From Tichowtungia aerotolerans (GTDB lineage: Bacteria; Verrucomicrobiota; Kiritimatiellia; Kiritimatiellales; Tichowtungiaceae), in contig NZ_CP047593.1 in assembly GCF_009905215.1 (NCBI RefSeq), positions 1,120,900 through 1,184,899 on the forward strand: DNA of 64,000 nt. The letters are read 5' to 3'. Position numbers and translations under genes: made by a program. Shown in pieces: positions 24,448 through 32,959 of this stretch (positions are counted from its first letter, which is position 1; every line of letters starts with the position of its first letter). The notes under the pieces are model-generated. The model did no database searches, had not been told where the DNA came from, and was given only the letters and a program-made list of their open reading frames with translations.

Positions 24448-25566
24448 CTACTCTCTTAAATCTTCTGCCAGTTCGACCCTGCGACCCGGTAAAATGTTCA
24501 CTACGCGCTTCATTTCGAGCCCAAGGAGCACCCCGCTGGTCTCTGCGCTGGTCATTCCGGAACAGCGCGCCAGTGAATCCACATCCAGGGCGCCCTGCCA
24601 AAGGGTCTCTACCAGCTTTTTTTCTCCTTCCGACAACGGAATTTCCGGCCGCGCAGCGGGCTGTTTTGCCTGCTCACCCAAAACTCCCGGAGGAATTAAA
24701 AGTTCGAACTCTTCTAATATATCGCCGACATTGTCCACCAATTTCGCACCGTTTTTTATTAAACGGTTGGTTCCCCTGGCTGCCGGATGGTCGATTCGGC
24801 CCGGCACCGCAAAAACGCTCCGTCCCTGTTCGAGTGCTGCATCGGCCGTATGCAGCGACCCGCTTTTGGCTCCTGCCTCCACCACTAAAACGCCCATTGA
24901 AAGGCCGCTGATAATCCGATTGCGATATGGAAACGTCTGGCGATCCGCCTGCCGCCCCAGCGGATATTCACTGACCACCCCGCCGCTTCCGGCTATGGCA
25001 TCCGCCAGTTCCGCATTTTCCGGCGGATACAGCTGGTCGATCGCCGCCCCGAGCACGGCAATTGTGCGCCCTTTCGCCTTCAGCGCGCCCGTATGCGCCG
25101 CCGTATCAATTCCGCGCGCCAGCCCGCTCACCACCGTAAAGCCGGTCTGCGCCAGCTGATATGCCATTCGGTCAGCAACATTCAGCCCGTAGTGAGTCGC
25201 CTTGCGGGAGCCGACAACTCCAAGCGCATGATCATCTTCCGGCAAAAATGCCCCACGAACATACAGCGCAAGCGGCGGGTCATGAATCGTTTTCAAGGCC
25301 TCCGGATATTCGCGGTCGAGCGGCGTAATAATGCGCACGCCCAGCGCGTCTGCCTGCTCCTCTTCGGCGGCCGGATCGATCTGTGTACGCTGCTCAAGGA
25401 TGGAACAGCGCAGCTTTTCCCCGATTCCGCGAACTTTCTGAAGCTCATCGCCATCGACAGAAAACACCGTCTGCGGCGACCCCAGAAAATCGATCAGGGC
25501 CCGCACCTTGATCGGCCCGAGCCCCTCCATCATGTTCAGAGCAATATACGCTTCACGATCCGTCAT
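24448..25566 (-). CDS. dprA: DNA-processing protein DprA
   Basis: A DprA/Smf protein of 372 residues that loads RecA on incoming single-stranded DNA during natural transformation. An N-terminal helix-hairpin-helix part (LNMMEGLGPIKVRALIDFLG) precedes the Rossmann core (GVVGSRKATHYG, VVSGLARGIDTAAH, GRTIAVLGAAIDQLYP, FPYRNRIISGLS, AGAKSGSLHTA, AVPGRIDHPAARGTN) and a C-terminal winged-helix part. The ATG at 25566 comes one base after the upstream gene's stop; an in-frame TTG at 25587 is possible. It suggests this lineage can take up DNA, which matters for reading the dispersed palindrome as a possible uptake signal. Confidence 0.95.
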   Translation of the reverse strand: MTDREAYIALNMMEGLGPIKVRALIDFLGSPQTVFSVDGDELQKVRGIGEKLRCSILEQRTQIDPAAEEEQADALGVRIITPLDREYPEALKTIHDPPLALYVRGAFLPEDDHALGVVGSRKATHYGLNVADRMAYQLAQTGFTVVSGLARGIDTAAHTGALKAKGRTIAVLGAAIDQLYPPENAELADAIAGSGGVVSEYPLGRQADRQTFPYRNRIISGLSMGVLVVEAGAKSGSLHTADAALEQGRSVFAVPGRIDHPAARGTNRLIKNGAKLVDNVGDILEEFELLIPPGVLGEQAKQPAARPEIPLSEGEKKLVETLWQGALDVDSLARCSGMTSAETSGVLLGLEMKRVVNILPGRRVELAEDLRE

Positions 25567-25567
25567 C

Positions 25568-26161
25568 TTATTTCTTTCTTCCCTCAAACAGTTCCATTTG
25601 CGAATCCTTCAGGAGATCGTAGGTTTTCAGAATGCGCAGAATCTGAAGCAAATCTGATTTTTCGTAGTTTTTGACCGTGTCGAGATGATCGATCAGCTCC
25701 AGCAGCATCGTTCGGAACGACAGAACGCCATCTACGCCGTTTTTCCGCATCATCGCCAGTGTTTCATCATACAGATCCGCCGTGGCAGTCAGATCGGACA
25801 CGCACAGGATTCTGACAATCGAACCCGGGCCGAGAATTTTACGCGCTTCCTGAATCACCGAAAGCTCCGTAAACCGGAAAATTTCCGGATTCTGTCTGAG
25901 CGTTGCAGGACTGAAGCGGTCGGTATGCCAGCCGCGAATGCTGACCACCGCGCGCTGCACATCCGCCAGATTTCCAGAGTTCCACACGACCTCTTTCGGG
26001 GAGTTGAACACGCCCGCCTGACCGGGTCGGGTAATCAGCAGGTCGATTTCTTCGACGTCATGTTTGTGGCGGGCAACCACCTGATGCTTATTCGGCTGGA
26101 TTACAAAAAACCCCAGAGTTTCAAAATATTCCCGGACGATCCACTCATTGACCGATGCCAT
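25568..26161 (-). CDS. Unknown protein between dprA and aroB, possible nuclease-like fold
   Basis: A 197-residue protein I do not recognise. It starts MASVNEWIVREYFETLGFFV and has EEIDLLITRPG near residue 38, a spacing that recalls the acidic strand of PD-(D/E)xK nucleases such as YraN, followed by a conserved-looking VVSIRGWHTDRFSP and IVRILCVSDLTATADLY. No membrane segment is present. It overlaps aroB by 17 bases and abuts dprA, so it is co-translated with both. The link with dprA makes a DNA-handling role plausible, but that is inference only. Confidence 0.75.
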   Translation of the reverse strand: MASVNEWIVREYFETLGFFVIQPNKHQVVARHKHDVEEIDLLITRPGQAGVFNSPKEVVWNSGNLADVQRAVVSIRGWHTDRFSPATLRQNPEIFRFTELSVIQEARKILGPGSIVRILCVSDLTATADLYDETLAMMRKNGVDGVLSFRTMLLELIDHLDTVKNYEKSDLLQILRILKTYDLLKDSQMELFEGRKK

Positions 26162-27218
26162 CCCATACCTCCTCCATCAGCTCTTCAGGAAGCTCACAGC
26201 CGAAATCGACATGGCCGATCCGGTCCGTCAGCACAAACTTCGGCAGGCCGCCGACCGTCTTCTTGTCGACCGCCATCGCCTTGCGCAGGTCGCTCCACAC
26301 CAGCCCCGGCGCGGTGACCGGCAGCTTCAGCGCAGCCAGCAGTTTTTCGATGCGTTCCGATTCTTCAACCGAAAGTCCCTTTAAAGCCACCGAGAGGCGT
26401 GCGGCATACACCATGCCGATTGCAACGGCCTCGCCGTGGAGAAATTGTCCGTAGCCGGCCACATTCTCAATCGCATGTGCCAGCGTGTGCCCGAAATTAA
26501 GAATACCGCGCAGGCCGCCTTCGCGCTCGTCCTGACGTACCACCTCGGCTTTGATCTCGCAGCAGCGGGAAATAATTTTTCCAAGGTTTGGAAAATCGTT
26601 CGGTGATTTTTCCAAGGTTTGGAAAAGGCGGGAGTCCCAGATGACGCCGTATTTGGCAACCTCGCTCATGCCGGCGGCAAATTCGCGCTCCGGCAGCGTT
26701 TTGAGCGTATCGAGGTCGATCATCACCAGCTCCGGCTGGTGAAAGGCACCGACGAGGTTTTTTCCGGCCGGGATGTTGATGCCGGTCTTGCCGCCGACAG
26801 AGCTGTCGACCATCGCCAGCAGCGACGTCGGAACCTGTACAAATTTGATGCCGCGCAGCCAGCTGGCGGCGGCGAAGCCGGTCAGGTCGCCGATGACGCC
26901 GCCGCCGAGCGCAACCATAAAACATTTGCGGTCAAGACGGTTTTCGGCGGCTTTGGCGTAAAGATTCAGCAACTGTTCATGGCATTTGGTCGGTTCGCCC
27001 GCCGGAAGCACCTCGGAAACCGGGCAGAAACCGGCTTTTTCCAGGGATTTGAACACGTTCTCTGCGTAGAGAGGCGCGACGTTTTCGTCGGAAACGATCA
27101 GGCAGCGGCCGGTCAGCCCGGCAGCTTTGCAATCCGCTCCGAGACTGTCGAGAATGTCTGAGCCGATGCGAATTGGATAAGAGCGGTCGCCAAGGTCTAC
27201 TGTTACGTCGTGTGTCAT
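26145..27218 (-). CDS. aroB: 3-dehydroquinate synthase
   Basis: A shikimate-pathway enzyme of 357 residues that converts DAHP to 3-dehydroquinate using NAD and zinc. Family blocks are clear: ALGGGVIGDLTGFAAAS, VQVPTSLLAMVDSSVGGKTG, FAAGMSEVAKYGVI, LNFGHTLAHAIE and FLHGEAVAIGM (metal ligands). Between MSEVAKYG and CEIKAEVV, where the family is variable, a palindrome pair 31 bp apart (26579-26624) encodes FQTLEKSPNDFPNLGK, the two copies read in different frames. A decayed copy at 27039-27053 encodes FKSLEK. It heads an operon with the unknown gene and dprA. Confidence 0.97.
   Translation of the reverse strand: MTHDVTVDLGDRSYPIRIGSDILDSLGADCKAAGLTGRCLIVSDENVAPLYAENVFKSLEKAGFCPVSEVLPAGEPTKCHEQLLNLYAKAAENRLDRKCFMVALGGGVIGDLTGFAAASWLRGIKFVQVPTSLLAMVDSSVGGKTGINIPAGKNLVGAFHQPELVMIDLDTLKTLPEREFAAGMSEVAKYGVIWDSRLFQTLEKSPNDFPNLGKIISRCCEIKAEVVRQDEREGGLRGILNFGHTLAHAIENVAGYGQFLHGEAVAIGMVYAARLSVALKGLSVEESERIEKLLAALKLPVTAPGLVWSDLRKAMAVDKKTVGGLPKFVLTDRIGHVDFGCELPEELMEEVWDGIGQ
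26579..26624. repeat. Palindrome pair inside aroB
   Basis: Two identical copies of TTCCAAGGTTTGGAA start at 26579 and 26610. The spacer ends are complementary (GGAAAATC and GATTTTTCC), so the 46-bp unit can fold as two small hairpins or one large one. It is translated as FQTLEKSPNDFPNLGK. Confidence 0.9.
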
Positions 27219-27266
27219 AGCCTTCGGACGCTACTCAAAGGCTCGCAAGGGTTCAACCTTTCTTTT

Positions 27267-28469
27267 TCAGGGCAGAATCGCCTGCATGCGGTAGAACACC
27301 ATCTTTTCGGTATTGGTAAGAACAATTTCGGTACCGGGTCCCTCTCCCCAAATGGGTGCGCCGTTGGTGATCCATATCAGGTCGGGAGTCGCCAAACCGT
27401 TCGTGGTGTAAAGCAACTGATACTGCCGCGCGGCACTGCCTTCAAACGTGAAGGTTTGGTTTGCCGATGTAATCGCCCCCTCGACCTGCCAGAACGAATT
27501 GCTATCCGTCGGATCCGTGTCAGCAATATATTCCTCTTCACCGGTAAACCCATCGCCATCCTGATCAGACACGGCGCTCACATTGACCGCACTGCCGCTC
27601 TTCTCATATTCCCAACCATCCGGGATCCCGTCGTCATCAACGTCTGTCACCGCCCGCTGGCCCATAATCTGACTCCGGTAAACCGAGAGATCCGCCATAT
27701 AAGTCAGATTGCCAAAAGCAGCCACCTTAGCGGATGGCTGGTTCGTATATTCGCCTATATATAAAATTGTTCCCGCCAGTTCCCACGTAAGACCATTTTT
27801 GATAAAAGCCCCGCCGCCGGAATCTCCCGGCGCACCCTGGGCTTCACCTACGGCATTATCAAAATCAGTGGAAAAGAATGTCATTCCCTCCGACACAAGC
27901 CCTATTGACTGTACTGCATTGTCCCCCCATCGCAACGAAGTCGCGTAAGGAAAAGAGGAATCATAGGTATATCCCGAATATGAATAAGAGCCAACAGTCA
28001 CGACATTCCACTCAGAATCCCATTTCGTAAGCCCGGAAGTTCGGTCTCTTCCGTTTCCGATCATTATAATGTCCTGCAAAGGAAGCGGAGTCACAGAACG
28101 AATCGACATCATTTCCGAAGGGGTGTTGCCCGCCACCTTAAACATGGCAAGGTCAATTGTATCTCCGACATTATTTGTAAGCTGTGTCCAGGTGCCGGAC
28201 ATGTAGGTATAATTTGTGCCGTCCATCAAAACCATAGTCGGGGCGCCATTATGGTTCGCCGTCAAGAACCAGGAATTCCCCACATACACCGAACTGCGAT
28301 CATTTTGAAATACGCCGATGCGGTTAAAGCCCGGATCATCGGCGGGAGCATTGGTATTCCCAGCCCCGTCCGTACCAGCAATGATTACAGCCGATGCCGT
28401 CAAACAACACTGCCAAATCGCAAGCAACACCATAAAAAAGGTCAAACCCGGCGCGTTCATATCAGCCAT
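27267..28469 (-). CDS. Secreted trypsin-like serine protease with calcium-binding tail
   Basis: A 400-residue exported protease. After a signal peptide (hydrophobic about 8-27, ending TASA) comes a chymotrypsin fold: His in WFLTANHNG, Asp in GDTIDLAMFKV and the Ser in GEAQGAPGDSGGGAF. From residue about 275 there is a thrombospondin-3-like calcium stretch (DVDDDGIPDGWEYEKSG, then DQDGDGFTGEEEYIADTDPTD) and a beta domain ending MVFYRMQAILP. The tail is shared with the proteins at 15846, 43236 and 50110 and may anchor or sort the protein. It lies between aroB and a membrane protein, all on the minus strand; it is probably a single unit. Confidence 0.85.
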   Translation of the reverse strand: MADMNAPGLTFFMVLLAIWQCCLTASAVIIAGTDGAGNTNAPADDPGFNRIGVFQNDRSSVYVGNSWFLTANHNGAPTMVLMDGTNYTYMSGTWTQLTNNVGDTIDLAMFKVAGNTPSEMMSIRSVTPLPLQDIIMIGNGRDRTSGLTKWDSEWNVVTVGSYSYSGYTYDSSFPYATSLRWGDNAVQSIGLVSEGMTFFSTDFDNAVGEAQGAPGDSGGGAFIKNGLTWELAGTILYIGEYTNQPSAKVAAFGNLTYMADLSVYRSQIMGQRAVTDVDDDGIPDGWEYEKSGSAVNVSAVSDQDGDGFTGEEEYIADTDPTDSNSFWQVEGAITSANQTFTFEGSAARQYQLLYTTNGLATPDLIWITNGAPIWGEGPGTEIVLTNTEKMVFYRMQAILP

Positions 28470-28485
28470 CGTCTTTCAAGAATCG

Positions 28486-29529
28486 TTATTTTGCAAAAGC
28501 AGGATTATATTCCACGTTGCTGAGCTTACAGGGAGTAATGCGAAGATATTCTGCAACTGCTGGTGCGGCCAGAAGCAGTATAACCGGATAGATTTCATAG
28601 TAGTCACGATATTCATCCAGAAGCCCAAAGAGAAAGGTCAATCCAACCAGTGGCGGCAGCATCCACACCGCACTTTTCAGAAAAGACGGCTTATGTGCCC
28701 AATCCCGGGCACACAGGACCGCAATAGCGGCAAACATTCCAGCCTGTGCAAAATTATACGGGATCAGCATTAAGTTGTGTCCCAAATGGAACTCTACAGA
28801 TGCTCCCGGGTTCTTTTGGAACAGAATGTTCAGGCCACACTTGATCGTGACAAAAATAACCACCTGAACTACCGCCAAGGCAAAAAACGGTAGCGTTTGC
28901 CGTTTCTTCCAAAAATGAATAATAAAGACCGCAATCAAGAGAACTGTTGTTTCCTTGGACAGACAAGCCAAAACAAACAACAGGATATACACCTTCCAGC
29001 GCCGCAGACTCATCATAGCCAGCGCATAACAGAACAGGACCAGATGAGGAAAGTCGTAAAGATAGCTGTAGTAACGGAAGAAACAAGGCAGCCCAGCCAG
29101 TGCTACCAGCGACAATACTCGCAAAAAAACTGGATTCATTTCATACTGCGATCGCGCCAGTACCCCGAATGCATGAACGAACAGAAGAAGAGAAACGAAC
29201 AAAACTGCAACAGCAATCAGATATGCTGAAGCATATTCCAATTCCCACTCATACCGTTCAAAAAGTTCTGAAACCGGCCTCGCGGCAACAGCAGTACAGA
29301 TCTTCTCGTTCAATACATCCGGCAGCGCATTTTCCAGAGAACGAATTACTGTAGGCGCCAGTACCCGATAAACAAAAGGCCGACTGGCCGTTCCATCCAC
29401 CATATCGCGAAACATCGTCGGCGGATTACCAGTCATTCCGACTCTGAAAAAACTGCCGAGAACCAGAATGCTGATAAACAGAATTGCTGAAAAATATGAA
29501 ATCCATCCAGCTGTCCGTATCAGCTTCAT
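28486..29529 (-). CDS. Polytopic membrane protein of unknown function
   Basis: A 347-residue protein with about eight membrane segments. The first helix (WISYFSAILFISILVLG) is followed by a large extracytoplasmic loop containing RPFVYRVLAPTVIRSLE, a motif I associate with uncharacterised GT-C-like membrane proteins. FRYYSYLYDFPHLVLF and LACLSKETTVLLIAVFII follow. I choose the ATG at 29529, with GAGGA eight bases upstream. Its start lies just past the tsaB stop, so it may be co-transcribed with tsaE-tsaB. A sugar-lipid or polyprenyl role is possible but unproven. Confidence 0.75.
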   Translation of the reverse strand: MKLIRTAGWISYFSAILFISILVLGSFFRVGMTGNPPTMFRDMVDGTASRPFVYRVLAPTVIRSLENALPDVLNEKICTAVAARPVSELFERYEWELEYASAYLIAVAVLFVSLLLFVHAFGVLARSQYEMNPVFLRVLSLVALAGLPCFFRYYSYLYDFPHLVLFCYALAMMSLRRWKVYILLFVLACLSKETTVLLIAVFIIHFWKKRQTLPFFALAVVQVVIFVTIKCGLNILFQKNPGASVEFHLGHNLMLIPYNFAQAGMFAAIAVLCARDWAHKPSFLKSAVWMLPPLVGLTFLFGLLDEYRDYYEIYPVILLLAAPAVAEYLRITPCKLSNVEYNPAFAK

Positions 29530-29540
29530 CGATATCGTCC

Positions 29541-30173
29541 TCAACTAAATTTCGGCTCAATAAATACCGGCGGGTGCATGTAGAGCGGCTCAAGGTCCTC
29601 GGGACGGGTCTGCGCCAGATCAGCCACCTCTTTGGCATGCGGAAAGTGTGCGCATCCAATATTTGGAAAGATTTTTGTCAGCCGTTCGGCCTCGGGGCTG
29701 ACGATAACGGCTTCAGCAGACACAGAAACCTCTTCGTAGGGGATTAATTCCCAATCTTTTGAAAGTTTGATACCGCCGTCTTCCAATGCTTGGAAAAGTC
29801 CGATCCAGACCTGCCCGCGGCGGGCATCGCCGACCACGGCGATTTCTTTGGCGCCTTCGCGGGCAATAGCTAGAGCCAGTGCCGCGCCGCTGCTGACGGC
29901 CCGCACTTCTTTTTTATCGGGCAGCGCCAATGCCTGCGCAATCGCCAAACTCATGCGCATGCCGGAAAATGATCCCGGTCCCCGGCCAACCGCAAACCGC
30001 GATATATCACGATACGACAGTTCGGCCTCCTGGATCAGGGTTTCCAACGTTTGGAAAATGGTGTTGTGACGAACGCGGTCGGCAATCCAGCTTTTTTCGC
30101 CAATCACATCACCGTCTCTGAGCAGGGCGAGAGAGCCCTGCCGTGAGGAGCATTCTATGCCAAGAGTAATCAT
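29541..30173 (-). CDS. tsaB: tRNA threonylcarbamoyladenosine biosynthesis protein TsaB
   Basis: A 210-residue ASKHA-fold partner of TsaD in making t6A at position 37 of ANN-decoding tRNAs. It has the N-terminal ITLGIECSSRQGSLAL, GRGPGSFSGMRMSLAIAQAL (family signature) and a DARRGQVWIGLF stretch. Three palindrome traces are inside: 30042-30056 (FQTLE), 29781-29795 (FQALE) with a decayed partner 33 bp away (SKDWEL), and a 14/15 match at 29654-29668 (FPNIG). It overlaps tsaE by four bases, so the two proteins of the same complex are co-translated. Confidence 0.94.
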   Translation of the reverse strand: MITLGIECSSRQGSLALLRDGDVIGEKSWIADRVRHNTIFQTLETLIQEAELSYRDISRFAVGRGPGSFSGMRMSLAIAQALALPDKKEVRAVSSGAALALAIAREGAKEIAVVGDARRGQVWIGLFQALEDGGIKLSKDWELIPYEEVSVSAEAVIVSPEAERLTKIFPNIGCAHFPHAKEVADLAQTRPEDLEPLYMHPPVFIEPKFS

Positions 30174-30595
30174 AAGGGGTTCTCGATAATCTGAATTGTA
30201 CGAATCTGTTCGTCGTCACCGCGCTGAAGACGTACGTGGACCGCATCGGGAGGAATGAGCTCGGCAGCCCGCTCGGCCCACTCGATGACCGTGATGCCGT
30301 CGGTTTCAAGGTATTCGTCGAGGCCGAGGTCGTATGCTTCTTCAGGCCCCCCAAGGCGGTAGAGGTCAATATGATGAAACGGAACGGCTCCCTGATATTC
30401 ACTGATCAGCGTATAGGTGGGACTGCAGACCGGCTCTTTCACGCCGGCGGCCTGCGCCAGTCCCTGCGTGAAACAGGTTTTGCCCGCACCAAGGTTCCCG
30501 TGCAGGGCAATAACCGCCGGAAGTTCCAGGGTTTGGAAAAATTCGGCGGCGATTTTCCAAGTATTGGAAGGGCTGCTGGAAATCCATTCGTTCAT
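30170..30595 (-). CDS. tsaE: tRNA threonylcarbamoyladenosine biosynthesis ATPase TsaE
   Basis: A P-loop ATPase of 141 residues that drives the TsaB-TsaD-TsaE complex. Walker A is GNLGAGKTCFTQGLA, followed by SPTYTLISEY, FHHIDLYRL and the Walker B-like ITVIEWAERA, all diagnostic. A palindrome pair 31 bp apart (30524-30569) encodes SNTWKIAAEFFQTLE in the N-terminal part, just before the first core strand. The coupling to tsaB by a four-base overlap supports the assignment. Confidence 0.95.
   Translation of the reverse strand: MNEWISSSPSNTWKIAAEFFQTLELPAVIALHGNLGAGKTCFTQGLAQAAGVKEPVCSPTYTLISEYQGAVPFHHIDLYRLGGPEEAYDLGLDEYLETDGITVIEWAERAAELIPPDAVHVRLQRGDDEQIRTIQIIENPL
30524..30569. repeat. Palindrome pair inside tsaE
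   Basis: TTCCAG-GGT-TTGGAA (30524) and TTCCAA-GTA-TTGGAA (30555), 31 bp apart. They are translated as SNTWK and FQTLE, in different frames. The spacer ends are again partly complementary. Confidence 0.9.
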
Positions 30596-30609
30596 ATGAG
30601 ACGAAGGTT

Positions 30610-32271
30610 TTATTGATCTGCCGGATTAAATTCAATGGCAAAAGACGCCGGTTCGCTGCGAACTTCCATGCCGTCAGCATAAACGGCGACCGCCTGTATG
30701 TGCTGCGGGCCTTCGCCAATGATCTTTTCATCAAAGATCAGCGCCTCGCCGGGAGCCGCTTCGGCCAGCTTGCGGCCGCTTCCCAGCAGATACAGCGACT
30801 GCGGGATTTCTCCGCCTTTGGTTTCCGCGGTAACCGTAATCCTGGACGGGAGGTCATCATTCAGTCCGGTAATTGCAACAGAGCGCCCTTTTTTATTGAT
30901 GAAAACGGGAACATCTTTAAATCCACTCGGCAAAACCTGCCGCCCCGGAACCAGAGCCTGCACAATCAGGCGGACGTTATGATAGCCGTCACTCATTTCG
31001 GCAAACGGCAGTTCAACCAGAGAGTTGCCCTCGCCATGCTTGATTTCTCTTCCATTGAGCAGCGCACTGTAGACCGGCTGGGCGGTCTTGACGGGAAATG
31101 TGGCATCAACCACAAACGCGGCATCAAGATCGCTGGTGATTTCTTTGCTGAGGCCGACCGGCTTGATCTGCACTGGAAGAGCGCCAATCAGGGACAGCGG
31201 GTCGCCGAGAAGCAGTACCTGCATCGGGCTGGCAATCGATTGATAGAAACTCTCCATTGCAGAACAACCAGCAGCATAGTGGGCGAAAAAACGAGCATGC
31301 GGGAACTTGACCCAGTTATTGTACGGTTCGGTCACCATTCCGGCGGTTACCGTGACCCCGGCTTCCAACCAGGCAGTACATTTGGTCTGCGGCTTCTGGA
31401 ACTCGGCCGACCAGCTGGTGAGGTGTTCAGCCATGGCTCCGGGAAGGAACGTACCGCAGTCTGCCGGCTTTACGGTTGCGGCACCGGTCATCACGCCGGT
31501 CAGGTCTTTCTGATGCGGCGCCGGATTGGTGGTAACCACCGCAACCCCGGCATAAGCCGTCATCTCGGCTTTTACGCCATCAAACTGCCATTCGCGCGGA
31601 CCGGACCGCGCACTGTCATCGGTTTCCACAAAAAGAACCCGCGGACCAGCGTTGCGCTGCCAGGCTCGCGCGCCATCTTCAATGCAGCGCAAAACGGTTT
31701 CCATGCTGTTCCCGTTTTCGCCGATATAGCCAAGCATCATGGCCGGCAGCGGCATTCTGTCTTTCAGCCCCGCAGCCCAGACATCCAATGAGCGCGGGGG
31801 CAGCTTCTGTGCGTTGTCCTGCCCGGGCCCGGCAAACAGAGGAGACACAATCTGCCCCTTCTCCATCGCTTCAAGATCCGGAACCGTTCCTTTCAGAAAG
31901 GTCAGTCCCATAATCGACATCTGCTGCCGATCATTCGGAGAAGTGACAATGCGAATCGGAAAATCGACGGAATACACCAGTGCCAGAACCTGATTATCCA
32001 GCCCGCGATCCTCAAGGGTCAGGACCGCCGGATTATAGATCCGAGACTTAAATTCCTCCGGTGTACACTCAAAGCGTCCGGAAAACATGGATTCCGGCAG
32101 GTCGAGGTAGATGAAGTTTTCTCTCGGAATTCCGTGCAGGCCGGCAAATACATTGGCCGCTTTTTTGGACGCCTGCGAATTTTCATTCACCAGCACAGCA
32201 ACCTGATGGGGCATCTGGGCGACCGCGGTCACGGCCAATAAAACAAAACAAAGAATCTGTTTGAATTTCAT
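30610..32271 (-). CDS. Exported TIGR03790-type protein
   Basis: A 553-residue protein with a signal peptide (MKFKQILCFVLLAVTAVA). It resembles the uncharacterised TIGR03790 family: an N-terminal HQVAVLVNENSQASKKAANVF, GIPRENFIYLDLP, and later VTAGMVTEPYNNWVKFPHARFF and FYQSIASPMQVLLLGDPLS, where E-P-Y-x-N-W and G-D-P-L are the conserved points. The C-terminal 150 residues look like beta-sandwich repeats. The family is common in planctomycetes and their relatives and its activity is not known. I start at 32271 because the longer upstream frame has no signal peptide. It is 14 bp before tsaE's start on the same strand. Confidence 0.8.
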   Translation of the reverse strand: MKFKQILCFVLLAVTAVAQMPHQVAVLVNENSQASKKAANVFAGLHGIPRENFIYLDLPESMFSGRFECTPEEFKSRIYNPAVLTLEDRGLDNQVLALVYSVDFPIRIVTSPNDRQQMSIMGLTFLKGTVPDLEAMEKGQIVSPLFAGPGQDNAQKLPPRSLDVWAAGLKDRMPLPAMMLGYIGENGNSMETVLRCIEDGARAWQRNAGPRVLFVETDDSARSGPREWQFDGVKAEMTAYAGVAVVTTNPAPHQKDLTGVMTGAATVKPADCGTFLPGAMAEHLTSWSAEFQKPQTKCTAWLEAGVTVTAGMVTEPYNNWVKFPHARFFAHYAAGCSAMESFYQSIASPMQVLLLGDPLSLIGALPVQIKPVGLSKEITSDLDAAFVVDATFPVKTAQPVYSALLNGREIKHGEGNSLVELPFAEMSDGYHNVRLIVQALVPGRQVLPSGFKDVPVFINKKGRSVAITGLNDDLPSRITVTAETKGGEIPQSLYLLGSGRKLAEAAPGEALIFDEKIIGEGPQHIQAVAVYADGMEVRSEPASFAIEFNPADQ

Positions 32272-32289
32272 GACCGCGAGGCTACTCCC

Positions 32290-32958
32290 TTGACGAAAAG
32301 CAGACAAGGACAGATACTCGCTACCGTGAAATTGATGATTTCTATTTTTATTCTGCTGGTATGCACGTGGACCGCCGCGGCAACCGGAGAGGGATTTGAG
32401 CGCTACAAGATTATCATCGACAAGCATCCCTTCGGAGAAGATCCCCCTGAGGCAGACACTGTTCAGGTTGCTCCCGGCCAGTCCTTTGCCAAAAACCTTC
32501 GTCTTTCCATGCTTTTTGAAGGCCCAAACGGAGATGTGCGCGTCGGAATTATCGATAAGGCGGAAAAGAAAAACTACATTCTCAATATCGGCGAGATCCA
32601 GAACGGCATTGAACTGATCGAGGCTGACATCAATAAATCCGAGGCCATGTTGAAAAAAGGCAATGAGGTTGCCCTGTTCAAACTGGAAGAAGGCGCTCCG
32701 GAGCCGGTCTCAAAACAGCAGCAGCAGTCGCGTCAAAGCTCCTATGCCGAACGCCGCCGCGCCCTGCTGAAGAAAATAGAAGAGCGCCGCAAAGAAGAAG
32801 AACCCAAACAGCCGCAACTGACCGGCGAAGCGCTTCGCAAACATCTTGAAGAGGTGCAGATGGATGCCATCCGGACCGGCAAACCTCCGTTGCCCATGCC
32901 TCTGACCCCTGAAATGGATGCGCAACTGGTTCAGGAAGGCGTTCTGCCTCCGCAGTAA
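32290..32958 (+). CDS. Exported protein of unknown function
   Basis: I do not recognise this 222-residue protein. A hydrophobic segment (LMISIFILLVCTWTAAATG) near the N-terminus looks like a signal peptide; a small beta-rich domain follows (ERYKIIIDKHPFGEDPPE, VRVGIIDKAEKKNYILNIG), then a long charged helix rich in Glu, Lys and Arg (about 135-195) and a proline-rich end. The KHPFGE and IxNGIELIEADI phrases recall the periplasmic PilP/GspC-like domains of secretion systems, but the match is weak. The start is uncertain: TTG at 32290 has GAGG eight bases upstream, GTG at 32326 and ATG at 32335 are alternatives. It is divergent from the TIGR03790 gene. Confidence 0.7.
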   Translation: MTKSRQGQILATVKLMISIFILLVCTWTAAATGEGFERYKIIIDKHPFGEDPPEADTVQVAPGQSFAKNLRLSMLFEGPNGDVRVGIIDKAEKKNYILNIGEIQNGIELIEADINKSEAMLKKGNEVALFKLEEGAPEPVSKQQQQSRQSSYAERRRALLKKIEERRKEEEPKQPQLTGEALRKHLEEVQMDAIRTGKPPLPMPLTPEMDAQLVQEGVLPPQ

Positions 32959-32959
32959 A

